A DNA stretch of 64,000 nucleotides from Mesorhizobium wenxiniae (GTDB lineage: Bacteria; Pseudomonadota; Alphaproteobacteria; Rhizobiales; Rhizobiaceae): contig NZ_NPKH01000016.1 of the NCBI RefSeq assembly GCF_002284535.1, positions 62,001 through 126,000 of the forward strand, read 5' to 3'. Under the pieces are notes generated by a model. The model saw only the letters and a program-made list of their open reading frames with translations, searched no databases and was not told the origin of the DNA. The position numbers and the translations under genes are program-made. How positions within the stretch are numbered: position 1 is the first letter of the stretch; the number at the start of each line of letters is the position of its first letter. Positions 55,601 through 63,205 of this stretch are shown one piece after another.

Positions 55601-55858
55601 GCCGTCATTGGAACTCGATGACGACATATAGGTCATGCCTTGAACGCCGTTGATCTGCTGTTCGAGCGGCGTCGTGACGGTGTCGGCCACGACTTGCGCA
55701 CTGGCGCCCGGGTAGTTGGCGCTGACCACGACCTGAGGCGGCGTGATGTCGGGAAATTGCGAGACAGGCAGCAGGAAATAGCAGATCGCCCCGGCGAGCA
55801 CCATGATGATGGCGATCGACGATGCGAAGATCGGTCGGTGGATGAAGAAGTTTACCAT
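52682..55858 (-). CDS. RND multidrug efflux permease (AcrB/MexB-like)
   Basis: A 1058-residue HAE1-family pump starting MVNFFIHRPIFASSIAIIMVLAGA at 55858, the standard AcrB-type N-terminus; an upstream extension of 131 codons is out-of-gene. QFPDITPPQVVVSANYPGAS, the fourth-helix proton-relay motif GLVVDDAIVVVENVER, the duplicated second half beginning IRLRWIMLGLFAAG, and LIGLAAKNAILIVEFA near the C-terminus are all present. It is cotranscribed with the adaptor behind it and overlaps the small gene in front by 7 bp. The divergent TetR is the probable repressor. Substrates are unknown. Confidence 0.95.
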   Translation of the reverse strand: MVNFFIHRPIFASSIAIIMVLAGAICYFLLPVSQFPDITPPQVVVSANYPGASAQVVADTVTTPLEQQINGVQGMTYMSSSSSNDGSSTITITFEVGYSLSTAAVDVQNRVSQAASSLPAIVNQGGVTIKKQNPNFVLIVNLTSPDGSVDPVALSNLAYLQVVDPLKRLPGVGDVQIFGERRYSMRVWLDPDKLANLGITAVDVQNAIAEQNVQVAAGKIGQSPAPAGTAFEMQVNAVGRLSDPKEFGDIIVRADAANGSLVRLRDVARIELGALQYSSSAFFGEDPTVVLAVYQMPGSNALDLQQRVKDKMQELSARFPKGVSYAMHYDTTRFVSASMHDVLVTLGEALVLVVAVVFIFLQSWRTTIIPTIAIPVSLVATLVVMYMFGFSLNMLSLLGMVLAIGLVVDDAIVVVENVERQLEAGLKPLAATRAAMAEVTGPIIATTAVLMAVFVPVAFIPGVSGRLYNQFALTVAISFGISAFVSLTLTPALSAAFLRHRPATQFAPFRWFNTGFERLSHAYANGVRILIRLRWIMLGLFAAGLVATYFVWQRLPSTFLPVEDQGYFFVVIQLPDGASLERTDAVARKVRDVLQNTPGVDIVGSISGLNFLTSAAQSNSAVEFAILKPWDQRGPDQSASKLVADVRSKLMEIPEAFALSFDPPSIPGIGTTGGFEFQVQDLTGRGSIALNDATQAVLTEARKQPELNPQQLFSSFSTSTPQFNYDLDRNKAKLLGLSLPDVFNTLQIYLGSLYVNDFNLFGRTFRVTIQADKDARAGAADISRLYVRNASGGMVPLSTLGKLVPIVGPETVPHYNNNASALINGGAAPGFSSGQAVAAMERAAATALPKDFGYEWTGITYQELKAGSIASIVFGLAMVFVFLILAAQYESWAMPFMVLLAVPLALFGAFVALLMRGMQIDVYSQIGFVMLIGLAAKNAILIVEFARRRREEGLSIVDAAMEAARLRLRPILMTAFAFILGVLPLMFSTGAGAASRQSIGTTVFGGMVAATILSLVFVPVFYAVIEQLRERGSKSEPVAEPTEPTAEPAFERLAEAAE

Positions 55859-56109
55859 GACACGTACGCCTCGCCAGATGCTCTCGCCTGGCCGAAGGCC
55901 TTGGCCACTCTGGACAGCCGTCGGCTGCGGCTTTGCCCCGGGTCTTCCAGGAAACGAGGCGGCGCCTTGCGGCTGCGGCCTTGCGTATCCGCAAGGGTAC
56001 GCAGCATTGTCTCGAAAGAGCGCGGGTCGACACGGTCGGCCTTCATCAGCATCCGGATCATCGGATCCTTCACAACTTCGTCGATCGTCAAATCTTTGCG
56101 CTGCGACAT
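55852..56109 (-). CDS. Small conserved-looking hydrophilic protein coupled to the RND operon
   Basis: An 85-residue protein starting MSQRKDLTIDEVVKDPMIRMLMKADRV, with an AGGAG site 9 bp upstream of ATG 56109 (an earlier in-frame ATG at 56178 has none). The N-terminal 50 residues look helical and well structured; the rest is Arg/Ser-rich. Its stop codon overlaps the RND start, giving translational coupling. I recall similar short TIDEV-x2-DPMIRM-containing proteins in rhizobial genomes, with no known function. It was easy to miss because a longer false frame covers it. Confidence 0.7.
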   Translation of the reverse strand: MSQRKDLTIDEVVKDPMIRMLMKADRVDPRSFETMLRTLADTQGRSRKAPPRFLEDPGQSRSRRLSRVAKAFGQARASGEAYVSW

Positions 56110-56271
56110 CGTAGCGGCTCCTGGCTTGCGATCTCCGGTGGACGCCGCAGATCGGGTGTTCTTCCTGTTCGCGGCCAAAGTCGCCTGGGGCGCAGTTGAT
56201 GCCTGGGCCGATTCGGCGGAGGCTGTTCACAGGCGCCTGCGAGATTGACACGAGGCAATGGGGGTGTTACC

Positions 56272-56319
56272 AGTAAGTAACATCTAGAAGTTACAGACCG
56301 GTAACACCCTAGTCAAGAG
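56272..56319. promoter_or_regulatory. Nested palindrome between divergent tetR and RND operon, probable TetR operator
   Basis: Perfect 10-bp arms GGGTGTTACC (56272-56281) and GGTAACACCC (56310-56319) flank 28 bp that contain a second GTAAC/GTTAC pair (56287-56291 with 56300-56304) around a TCTAGA centre. Repeated GTTAC half-sites with dyad symmetry are typical of TetR operators. It lies 46 bp upstream of tetR and in front of the divergent pump operon, so one regulator could control both directions. Confidence 0.7.
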
Positions 56320-56365
56320 GTGTACCGAGGGATTTTTCGGAAACCCCGGAACCAAGGAGGTTTTG

Positions 56366-56956
56366 ATGGAAGACGGCACTGCGGAACGCATCCGCCCCCG
56401 GGATCGCATCCTGGAGACGGCACGGGATATGTTCCACAAGCATGGCATCAAGGGCGTCGGTGTCGACGCGATCACTGAGGCCGCCGGTACCAACAAGATG
56501 ACGCTCTACCGTCATTTTGAGTCCAAGGACGATCTGGTCATCGAGTGCCTGCGGGCGACCGCATGCAGCGCCAACGCGATGTGGCAAAAGTTCGAGGCCG
56601 AGCATCCGGGCGACAAGCTTGCGCAACTGCACGCCTGGGTTCGGATGGCGGCCGATTGCCTGATGGTGGACGGCCGCGGTTGCGACATGGCGAACGCCGC
56701 CATCGAGTTGAGCGAGACCGACCATCCGGCCCGTCGGGTGATCAAGGAACTCAAGCAGGCCCAGCGCGACCGTTTGGTCGGCCTGTGCCGGGATGCCGGC
56801 ATCGGCCAGGCAGAGCTTCTCGCCGATACGTTGTCGCTGCTGCTTGAAGGCGCCCGTGTCAGCCTTCAAAGCGTCGGAGCCGAAGGCCCCAGCGCGCAAT
56901 TTGTCCGCATGGCGGAAGGCCTGATCGCGTCTTTCCGGGGCGCTGCGGCCAGATAG
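56366..56956 (+). CDS. TetR/AcrR-family regulator divergent from the second RND operon
   Basis: A 196-residue protein. ATG 56366 has AAGGAGG 5 bp upstream. The helix-turn-helix domain is at about 12-60: RILETARDMFHKHGIKGVGVDAITEAAGTNKMTLYRHFESKDDLV. The C-terminal domain has GCDMANAAIELSETDHPARRVI, seen in the branch that regulates efflux and reductase genes. It is expected to repress itself and the divergent small gene/pump/adaptor operon through the palindrome in between. Confidence 0.92.
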   Translation: MEDGTAERIRPRDRILETARDMFHKHGIKGVGVDAITEAAGTNKMTLYRHFESKDDLVIECLRATACSANAMWQKFEAEHPGDKLAQLHAWVRMAADCLMVDGRGCDMANAAIELSETDHPARRVIKELKQAQRDRLVGLCRDAGIGQAELLADTLSLLLEGARVSLQSVGAEGPSAQFVRMAEGLIASFRGAAAR

Positions 56957-57337
56957 TCTCGCAAGCGGCGAAACGATCGATAGCGTGTTCATTGCGAGCC
57001 GCGCCGCCGAATGCTCTTTTGTCCGGTCGGACGAGCCGTCATCGCGCTTCTCCTTTGCCGGTCTGTCGCCGAACCATTCCCGGCGCTACCTGTTGCTTGT
57101 TGGTGAGGCAGGATAGAACCGATAGCGAATTGGTGAGAGTGACAAGTGTGACGGGATTCCGACGGATCCGCTGATCGCGGCTGCAACACCCTTGCTGGCG
57201 AATATGCCGGCGGCATCAACCCTGGTGACAGCTCCCGAACAAGCCCGTGACCGTCGCCCGTATGGTCATTCGACGCCGATCAACGTTTCCGGTGATCTTC
57301 GAGACCTCAGCCTTTGCCCAACATCCGGAGCCGGAAC
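56957..57337. other. Noncoding stretch between tetR and the small RNA
   Basis: No gene with a ribosome site and coding character was seen in these 381 bp. Short open frames on both strands look random. The sequence keeps the local GC content and has no strong hairpin apart from those assigned to the small RNA on its right. Confidence 0.4.
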
Positions 57338-57375
57338 AAAAAAGCCCGCTGCCGGGAGGAGGTGGCAGCGGGCTT
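57338..57375 (-). terminator. Intrinsic terminator of the small RNA
   Basis: A 12-bp perfect stem with a 10-nt loop, directly followed on the minus strand by six T residues (57343-57338). It is the strongest intrinsic terminator in the window and also the third hairpin of the small RNA. It would stop read-through from the LacI gene as well. Confidence 0.9.
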
Positions 57376-57475
57376 GATTTCGAATACGGGACGGGAGGAG
57401 GTGTACCGCACTCAGCGTCGGCATCGCATCTGGGAGGAGTAGATGGCCGACACCTGCGAAACTAGCGGTTGCCCA
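57338..57475 (-). ncRNA. Alpha-r14 (suhB/NfeR1-like) trans-acting small RNA with three anti-Shine-Dalgarno loops
   Basis: On the minus strand three successive hairpins each expose a CCUCC-type loop. Stem 1 pairs 57441-57451 with 57417-57431 (loop 57432-57440, ACUCCUCCC). Stem 2 shows ACCUCCUCCC with flanks closing through G-U pairs (about 57381-57412). Stem 3 is a 12-bp perfect terminator stem, 57342-57353 with 57364-57375, with loop ACCUCCUCCC and a U6 tail. The motifs recur every 39 nt. This three-loop arrangement is the hallmark of the alpha-r14 family, of which NfeR1 of Sinorhizobium represses translation of many mRNAs by pairing at ribosome sites. The 5' end is estimated and no promoter was firmly identified. 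Confidence 0.8.
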
Positions 57476-57576
57476 ATGATTCGGCAACAACAAAAGATGC
57501 ATAGCAGATGTGCAGATCTGCGGTATCAACAGAATTTTAACCATTCGAACAATTGACGGTGGCCATTTGCGCGGCA

Positions 57577-58611
57577 TCACTGGACCGGAACGTTTTCCTT
57601 GAAGATCAGGCGCGGCTCGATGAATTTTCGCGTCAGATAGGGCGCCGAGGAAGCGATCGAGCCGAGCAGGCGAATGACCGATTGCTCGGCGATCAGTCGT
57701 GCATTCTGGTCGATGACGACATCGAGCAGATCGTCGACGAGATAGCCGCGTGTCGCCCTCGTCAGGTCGTGGCAAATGAACACCGGCTTCCTTTGCGGCT
57801 TGGCTTCCAGCAGCGCTTTCGCCACGCCCGAACGCCCGGCGCCGACGCAATAGATGCCGAGCAGTTCCGGCTCGTTGTGCAGCGCCTTCATCGTCGCGGT
57901 GTAGCTGATATCAGGCTCGTCGTTGATCTCGACGGCGCTGGTCACGGTCAAATTGGGGAACTCCTCGCTGAGCACGGAGCGAAAGCCCATTTCACGTTCC
58001 TCATGCCCGCGATAGGAGCGTGAGCCGACGACCATTGCCAGATGGCCGGTGCGCCCGCCCACGAAACGTCCCATCAAAAGCGCTGCGGTGCGCCCGGCCA
58101 CACGGTTGTCGATGCCGACATAGGCCGATCGCGGTGCGCCCGGAACGTCCGACACCAGCGTGACGAGGCGGATGCCGGCCTCGACGATCTCGCGCAGGAT
58201 GTTGCGCGTTCTCGGATGATCGATCGCGATGACGCCAGCGCCGTTTGCCTTGAGCGAGAGGTTTTCGACCGCCGCCTGCAACGCGTTCGGCGAGATGCCT
58301 GCGAGCTTGTGGATCCGGCAGGAGGCGACAAGCGGCAGGCGTGCCGCATAATCCTCAATATGATTTGCCAGATCCATCATGAAGGCATTGGTGCCGATCG
58401 GCAGGAAGAACTCGAGATGCGCCGGCCGCGAGGGCAGCGTGACCTGATCCACGACCGGCAAATAGCCAAGCTGCTTGGCCGCCTCCATCACGCGCTGCCG
58501 GTTGGCCGCGCTGGCGCCTGGCCGGTTGTTCAGCACCCGGTCGACCGTCGCGGTCGACAGCCCGCAGCTTCTGGCGATGTCGGCAACGGTGGCTTTCATT
58601 GTCGCAGTCAT
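57577..58611 (-). CDS. LacI-family regulator of the second sugar ABC operon
   Basis: A 344-residue protein. The N-terminal helix-turn-helix is VADIARSCGLSTATVDRVLNNRPGASAANRQRVMEAAKQLGYLP, followed by a periplasmic-binding-protein-like effector domain with GIDNRVAGRTAALLMGRFVGGRTGHLAMVVGSRSYRGHEEREMGF. Start MTATMKATVADIA at 58611 is favoured by family N-termini; no good ribosome site exists, and GTG 58668 directly after the ATPase stop or ATG 58599 are alternatives. It is the last gene of the operon, so the regulator would be made together with the transporter. Confidence 0.88.
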   Translation of the reverse strand: MTATMKATVADIARSCGLSTATVDRVLNNRPGASAANRQRVMEAAKQLGYLPVVDQVTLPSRPAHLEFFLPIGTNAFMMDLANHIEDYAARLPLVASCRIHKLAGISPNALQAAVENLSLKANGAGVIAIDHPRTRNILREIVEAGIRLVTLVSDVPGAPRSAYVGIDNRVAGRTAALLMGRFVGGRTGHLAMVVGSRSYRGHEEREMGFRSVLSEEFPNLTVTSAVEINDEPDISYTATMKALHNEPELLGIYCVGAGRSGVAKALLEAKPQRKPVFICHDLTRATRGYLVDDLLDVVIDQNARLIAEQSVIRLLGSIASSAPYLTRKFIEPRLIFKENVPVQ

Positions 58612-58668
58612 AGGAGCCGATGCGATCCTGTGCGAGAGATACGGCCAACCCGGCTTCCAGCTGGCCAC

Positions 58669-59463
58669 TCAGCCCTGCGGTTGCTTCCCCTGCACGATGG
58701 CGTCGTGGATCTCCTTGTCAGACATGCCGGTGATGATCCGTTCGACTTCCGCGACGTTGGTGTTCTTCGGATCGATATCGTCGGCAACCACCTTGCCGCG
58801 GCGCATCACGACGATGCGGTCGACCACCTGGAAGACATGGTGGATGTTATGGGCGATGAAGATGCAGGAATGCCCCGAATCGCGGGCGCTGCGCACGAAG
58901 CTCAGCACACCTTGCGTCTCGGCGACGCCGAGATTGTTGGTCGGCTCGTCGAGGATGATCAAGTCGCTGTCGAAATGCATGGCGCGCGCGATCGCCACGG
59001 CCTGCCGCTCACCGCCGGAGAGCGAGCCGATCGGCGTGGTCGGCGGGATGTTCTTCGAGATGCCGACCTGCTTGAGCAGGTCGCGGGCGACCACGTTCAT
59101 TGCTTCCTGGTCCATGCGGTTGAGGAAACGCGGCGGCTTGATCGGCTCGCGCCCGAGAAACAGATTGCGCGCGATCGACAATTGCGTGACCAGTGCCGAG
59201 TCCTGGTAGATCGTCTCGATACCGTGGGCGATGGCGTCGCTGGTGCTGCGGAAGTCCACCTTCTTGCCGCGGATGAAGATGTCGCCGCTGGTCAGCGGAA
59301 CCGCACCCGACAGCACCTTGATCAGCGTCGACTTGCCGGCGCCATTGTCGCCGAGCAGACCGACGATCTCGCTTTCATTGACATGGAAATTGGCGTCTAC
59401 CAGCGCCTGCACACGCCCGTAGGACTTGCGGATGTTTTCCATGCGGACAAGCGGTTCGGCCAT
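58669..59463 (-). CDS. Sugar ABC transporter ATPase, single-domain
   Basis: A 264-residue ATPase: Walker A GLLGDNGAGKSTLIKVL (about 36-52), Q-loop YQDSALVTQLS, signature LSGGERQAVAIARAM, Walker B LIILDEPTNNLG (normal Asp-Glu), and H-loop IFIAHNIHHV. Unlike the ATPase at 41199 it has only one ABC domain, so it would work as a homodimer, as in the FrcA-type fructose/mannose transporter of rhizobia. It ends just before the LacI gene and follows the permease gene by 3 bp. Confidence 0.92.
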   Translation of the reverse strand: MAEPLVRMENIRKSYGRVQALVDANFHVNESEIVGLLGDNGAGKSTLIKVLSGAVPLTSGDIFIRGKKVDFRSTSDAIAHGIETIYQDSALVTQLSIARNLFLGREPIKPPRFLNRMDQEAMNVVARDLLKQVGISKNIPPTTPIGSLSGGERQAVAIARAMHFDSDLIILDEPTNNLGVAETQGVLSFVRSARDSGHSCIFIAHNIHHVFQVVDRIVVMRRGKVVADDIDPKNTNVAEVERIITGMSDKEIHDAIVQGKQPQG

Positions 59464-59466
59464 GGT

Positions 59467-60453
59467 TCAAGTCCCCGCCTGATGCCGGCGTTCCAGCCAT
59501 GAGTGGAGCGCCATCATGCCGAGGATGATCGCGCCGATGAAGATGTTGTAGGCAAGCCCTGGCACGCCGATTAGCACGATGCCGTTGCGCATCACGCGCA
59601 GGATCAGGATGCCGAGCACGGTACCGATAATGGTGCCGCGTCCGCCGGTCAGCGCCGTGCCGCCGATCACCACCATGGCGATGACTTCGAGCTCGTAGCC
59701 GGTGCCGCTGTTCGGGTTGGCCGCCGAGGTGCGCAGCGAGCTGATGACGCCGGCAAGCGAGGCCATGATCGACGACAGGATGAACAGGCCGATCTTGACG
59801 CCGCTGACATTGACGCCGCGCGCCCTTGCCGCATTGGGGTTGCCGCCGGCCGCCTGGATCCAGTTGCCGGTCCGGCTCTGCGTCAGCACGTAGCCGAGTG
59901 CGATCGCTGCTGCAATGAACCAGAACAGCGACATGTAGATGCGGAACGGCCCGATGAAGAAATCGCCGACCAGCGCCTCGGCAAGCCAGCTGCCTTCGGC
60001 GCTCCAGGTCCGTTGCGGAAATCCGCTGGTGACGAACAGAGCGGTGCCGCGCACGACCAGCAGCATGCCGAGCGTCACCAGGAAGGACGGAATCTTGAGT
60101 TGCGTTACGAACCAGCCATTGACCAGCCCGATGAAGGCGGCAACCAGCAGGGCCACGACGAAGCCAGCTTCCAGCGAGGTGAGGCCGCTGTTGAAGAGCG
60201 TCCACATCAAGACGGGCGAGAAGCCGAACAGCGATCCGACCGAGAGGTCGAATTCGCCCGAAGTCATCAACAGCGTCATCGCCAGCGCAATCAGGCCAAG
60301 CTCGACCGTGAAGGCCAATATGTTGCTGATGTTCTGCGGCGACAGGAAGTCCTGGTTGAACCCCCAGAACACGGCGAGCTCGACGACGAGCAGCACGAAG
60401 GGCCCGAATTCCGGCCTGGCGATCGAGCGTTGGACGATGGAACTGTTTTCCAC
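59467..60453 (-). CDS. Sugar ABC transporter permease (CUT2)
   Basis: A 328-residue membrane protein beginning at GTG 60453 (MENSSIVQRSIARPEFGP). The family motif MTSGEFDLSVGSLFGFSPVLM is near residue 63, and IAMVVIGGTALTGGRGTIIGTVLGILILRVMRNGIVLIG is near residue 260. The long open frame reaching back to 60723 contains no better start. It lies 119 bp after the binding-protein gene and 3 bp before the ATPase gene. Confidence 0.9.
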   Translation of the reverse strand: MENSSIVQRSIARPEFGPFVLLVVELAVFWGFNQDFLSPQNISNILAFTVELGLIALAMTLLMTSGEFDLSVGSLFGFSPVLMWTLFNSGLTSLEAGFVVALLVAAFIGLVNGWFVTQLKIPSFLVTLGMLLVVRGTALFVTSGFPQRTWSAEGSWLAEALVGDFFIGPFRIYMSLFWFIAAAIALGYVLTQSRTGNWIQAAGGNPNAARARGVNVSGVKIGLFILSSIMASLAGVISSLRTSAANPNSGTGYELEVIAMVVIGGTALTGGRGTIIGTVLGILILRVMRNGIVLIGVPGLAYNIFIGAIILGMMALHSWLERRHQAGT

Positions 60454-60572
60454 GTTGGACCCGCGACATGGTTGGGACTGGCCCAGCCCGGCACCGCGTA
60501 AGGCGGTTCGAGGCTCGGCGGAATGATGGGGACGACCGCGGCAGGCGTGCCGCGACCATCCCGATCGCGGTT

Positions 60573-61505
60573 TTATTTTCCGGACAGGATGTCGTCGTAG
60601 ACCTGCGCGGTGTCCTTTTCGTAGAGTGCGCCGGTGATCACGTCGAAGCCGGGCGGAATGCCGCTGGCGGCCATATTGGCGATCGAAAGCGCCACATAAC
60701 TGGTCGCCTGCGGATCCTGCCATTGTGCGGCATTGACGTAGCCGGTCAGCACCTCCTGGGTGGTGTCGAGCGAGTTGCCCCAGCCGACGACCGGGATTTC
60801 GCCCGGCTTGATGCCGGCCTGGTCGAACACCCGCTTGATCGAGCCGGTCACCAGATCGCCGAGGCCGATGATCGCCTTGACCTTGGTCCTGTTAGCGGTG
60901 AGGTAGTCGACCATACGGTTGATCGCTTCGGCCTGGTCGAGCGTGGCTTCGGTGATTTCATAGGTGATGCCGAGCGGCTCGAACACGCTCTTGATGCCTT
61001 CTTCTTCCTGAACGCCATAGGTGGCGCCCGGGATTTCAACCGGCATCCAGACAAAATCGCCCTTTTTCACCAGGCCCTTGTCGACCAGATACTGCGCCCA
61101 GTTCCTGCCGAAGGTGACGTTGTCGCCGCCAACATAGGCGTTGAAGTCCGCCTTCGGATCGGGCGTGTTGAAGTTGATGATCGGGATGTTTGCCGCCCGT
61201 GCTTCCCTAGCGAGCTCGATAAGGCTGCCCGGGTCGGGGCTGGTGGTGGTGATGCCGTCGGCCTTTGCAGCGATGGCCGCGCGGACCGCCTCCTGCTGGG
61301 ACGACACGTCGCCATTGTGGAACGAGGTGTTGACGGTGTTGCCGGTGTCCGTCGCCCATTGCTTGGCGCCGGCGAGGAAGTAGGTCCAGACCGGATCGGC
61401 CGGGCCGCCATGAGAAATCCAGTAGAAGGTCTTGGCCTGTGCCGCCGCCGGAATGGCCAGCGCCACGATCAAGCCGAATACAAATAGTCGTAGCCTTGTC
61501 AGCAT
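60573..61505 (-). CDS. Sugar-binding protein of the second ABC transporter
   Basis: A 310-residue type I periplasmic binding protein. The signal peptide MLTRLRLFVFGLIVALAIPAAAQA and GGGAGG upstream fix the start at 61505. TFYWISHGGPADPVWTYFLAGAKQWA opens the first lobe, AIAAKADGITTTSPDPGSLIELAREARAANIPIINFNTPD follows, and GWGNSLDTTQEVLTGYVNAAQWQDPQATSYVAL belongs to the C-terminal lobe. It is the first gene of the binding protein - permease - ATPase - LacI operon. The fold is shared with rhizobial pentose and fructose binders, and the ligand is unknown. Confidence 0.92.
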   Translation of the reverse strand: MLTRLRLFVFGLIVALAIPAAAQAKTFYWISHGGPADPVWTYFLAGAKQWATDTGNTVNTSFHNGDVSSQQEAVRAAIAAKADGITTTSPDPGSLIELAREARAANIPIINFNTPDPKADFNAYVGGDNVTFGRNWAQYLVDKGLVKKGDFVWMPVEIPGATYGVQEEEGIKSVFEPLGITYEITEATLDQAEAINRMVDYLTANRTKVKAIIGLGDLVTGSIKRVFDQAGIKPGEIPVVGWGNSLDTTQEVLTGYVNAAQWQDPQATSYVALSIANMAASGIPPGFDVITGALYEKDTAQVYDDILSGK

Positions 61506-61770
61506 TTGATTTCCTCCCATTTGAAAACTTCCTCCACCTCCGACGACGATCACGGCAAACCCTGATCGTATTTTTGCCAGCGCCGACCTGGATGCATCAG
61601 AGCATCCGCTTTTTCGACATATGGCAAGCCTCCATTTGCCAGTGGTAGTCGGCGCGCGACAAGGCGCCATCAGCGGTCCCATCAGATTGCATCAGTTTGG
61701 CTGATATTCTACGAGCGAGGCCCCTCAATTCGAGCGCCGAGAAATCTAACGTCGCAGGCTGGGCGGGAAC

Positions 61771-62928
61771 CTAGATGAGGTTGGCCCTGGCGAGGTCGCG
61801 CATCAGATGGCTGGCGCCGTAGGTCCAGTGCGGGCAATCGGGCGACAGCCGCACCCGGTTGACCAGCGCGCCGAATTTCTCCGACGATATGGTGACGATG
61901 TCGCCGACCTTGTGCGTAAAACCCTTGCCCTTTTCGCCGCGATCCTTCGACGGCACGAACATGGTGCCGAGATAGAGCGCCAGCCCGTCCGGGTACTGGT
62001 GATGCGGACCCATGGCGGCTTGAATCAGCTCTTCCGGTGAGCGGCTGATCTCGGCCATCGAACTGGCGCCCTCCAGCGAGAAGCCGTCCTCGCCCTCGAC
62101 CTTCAGGCGCACGACGGCTTGCTTCACGTCATCGATGGAAAAGCTGTCGTCGAACAGCCGGATGAACGGCCCGAGCGCTGCCGAGGCGTTGTTGTCCTTG
62201 GCCTTGCCGAGCAACAACGCCGAGCGCCCTTCGATGTCGCGCAGATTGACGTCGTTGCCGAGCGTGGCGCCGACGATCTTGCCGCTGCTGGCGGCGATCA
62301 TGGCGATCTCCGGCTCCGGATTGTTCCAGGTGGAAACCGGATGCAGGCCGACATCGGCGCCGAAGCCGACCGACGCCATCGGCTGGCATTTGGTGAAGAT
62401 TTCAGCATCAGGGCCGATGCCTACTTCCAAATATTGCGACCAGGCGCCTCGCTGGATGAGCTTTGCCTTGATCTCCATCGCCTCCGGCGAGCCGGGCTTG
62501 AGCTTCGACAGATCGTGACCGATCAGCCCGGCAATGTCGGCGCGAATGGCGTCAGCTTTTTCCGCCGAGCCGCGCGCCTGCTCCTCGATGACCCGTTCGA
62601 GCAGGCTGACGACGAAGGTGACGCCCGACGCCTTGACCGCCTGCAGGTCGACCGGAGAAAGCAGGTACGGTTTTTGCGAATCGCGCGCGGCCTGGAAACT
62701 GTTGGCGGCGATCGCATCAAGTGATCCGATCGGTTCGCCTCTGGCCGCCTGGACGTACCCTGCCGGGTCTGGCATCTCGCAGACGTCGCGCACGGTTGGT
62801 GCCATGCTCAACGTGATGTCGAACACCGTGCCGTCGCGCACCGTGACCACCAGCGGATGGGACCTATCGCTTGTCCGGGCGCGGCCGATGAAGAGGCCCT
62901 CGTTGGGCAGGAGAGTGGTATTCGTCAT
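61771..62928 (-). CDS. Fumarylacetoacetate-hydrolase-family enzyme
   Basis: A 385-residue protein of the FAH fold. ATG 62928 has AGGA 8 bp upstream; a longer frame runs to 63027. The C-terminal two thirds hold the metal site region: TWNNPEPEIAMIAASSGKIVGATLGNDVNLRDIEGRSA, then KAKDNNASAALGPFIRLFD and GLALYLGTMFVPSKDR. Members hydrolyse or dehydrate 2-oxo acids in aromatic or sugar-acid breakdown. Beside a sugar ABC operon, a 2-keto-3-deoxy-sugar-acid enzyme is the best guess. The substrate is uncertain. Confidence 0.85.
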   Translation of the reverse strand: MTNTTLLPNEGLFIGRARTSDRSHPLVVTVRDGTVFDITLSMAPTVRDVCEMPDPAGYVQAARGEPIGSLDAIAANSFQAARDSQKPYLLSPVDLQAVKASGVTFVVSLLERVIEEQARGSAEKADAIRADIAGLIGHDLSKLKPGSPEAMEIKAKLIQRGAWSQYLEVGIGPDAEIFTKCQPMASVGFGADVGLHPVSTWNNPEPEIAMIAASSGKIVGATLGNDVNLRDIEGRSALLLGKAKDNNASAALGPFIRLFDDSFSIDDVKQAVVRLKVEGEDGFSLEGASSMAEISRSPEELIQAAMGPHHQYPDGLALYLGTMFVPSKDRGEKGKGFTHKVGDIVTISSEKFGALVNRVRLSPDCPHWTYGASHLMRDLARANLI

Positions 62929-63205
62929 GGCTACGGTCCTCTGCTGTCTGGTTCTGCTGCGACGGTCGTCGCTGCCGGACCAATGGTTCACAAAGAGTCT
63001 GGCCAGCGGCGGCGGCACTTTCAACAAATTCCGGCCAAAGGTCTATCCCGTCCTCAAGGCGAGTTTTGTCAATCTGTCCGGGCGATCTCCGCGCTGCTTG
63101 ACGGTGATTGCCCTTGGCGTGTCCCAATTGCGAAGCGGAAACGAGCTTTCAAAATTATGAGATGGTGACTAGGATTTTCACAACGAACTGCACTCCAGGT
63201 GATCC

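Noticed and set aside
52682..56251. 1189-aa version of the second RND pump
   Set aside because: The extension covers the separate 85-aa gene in another frame and shows no signal or domain. AcrB-type proteins start at the MVNFF site.
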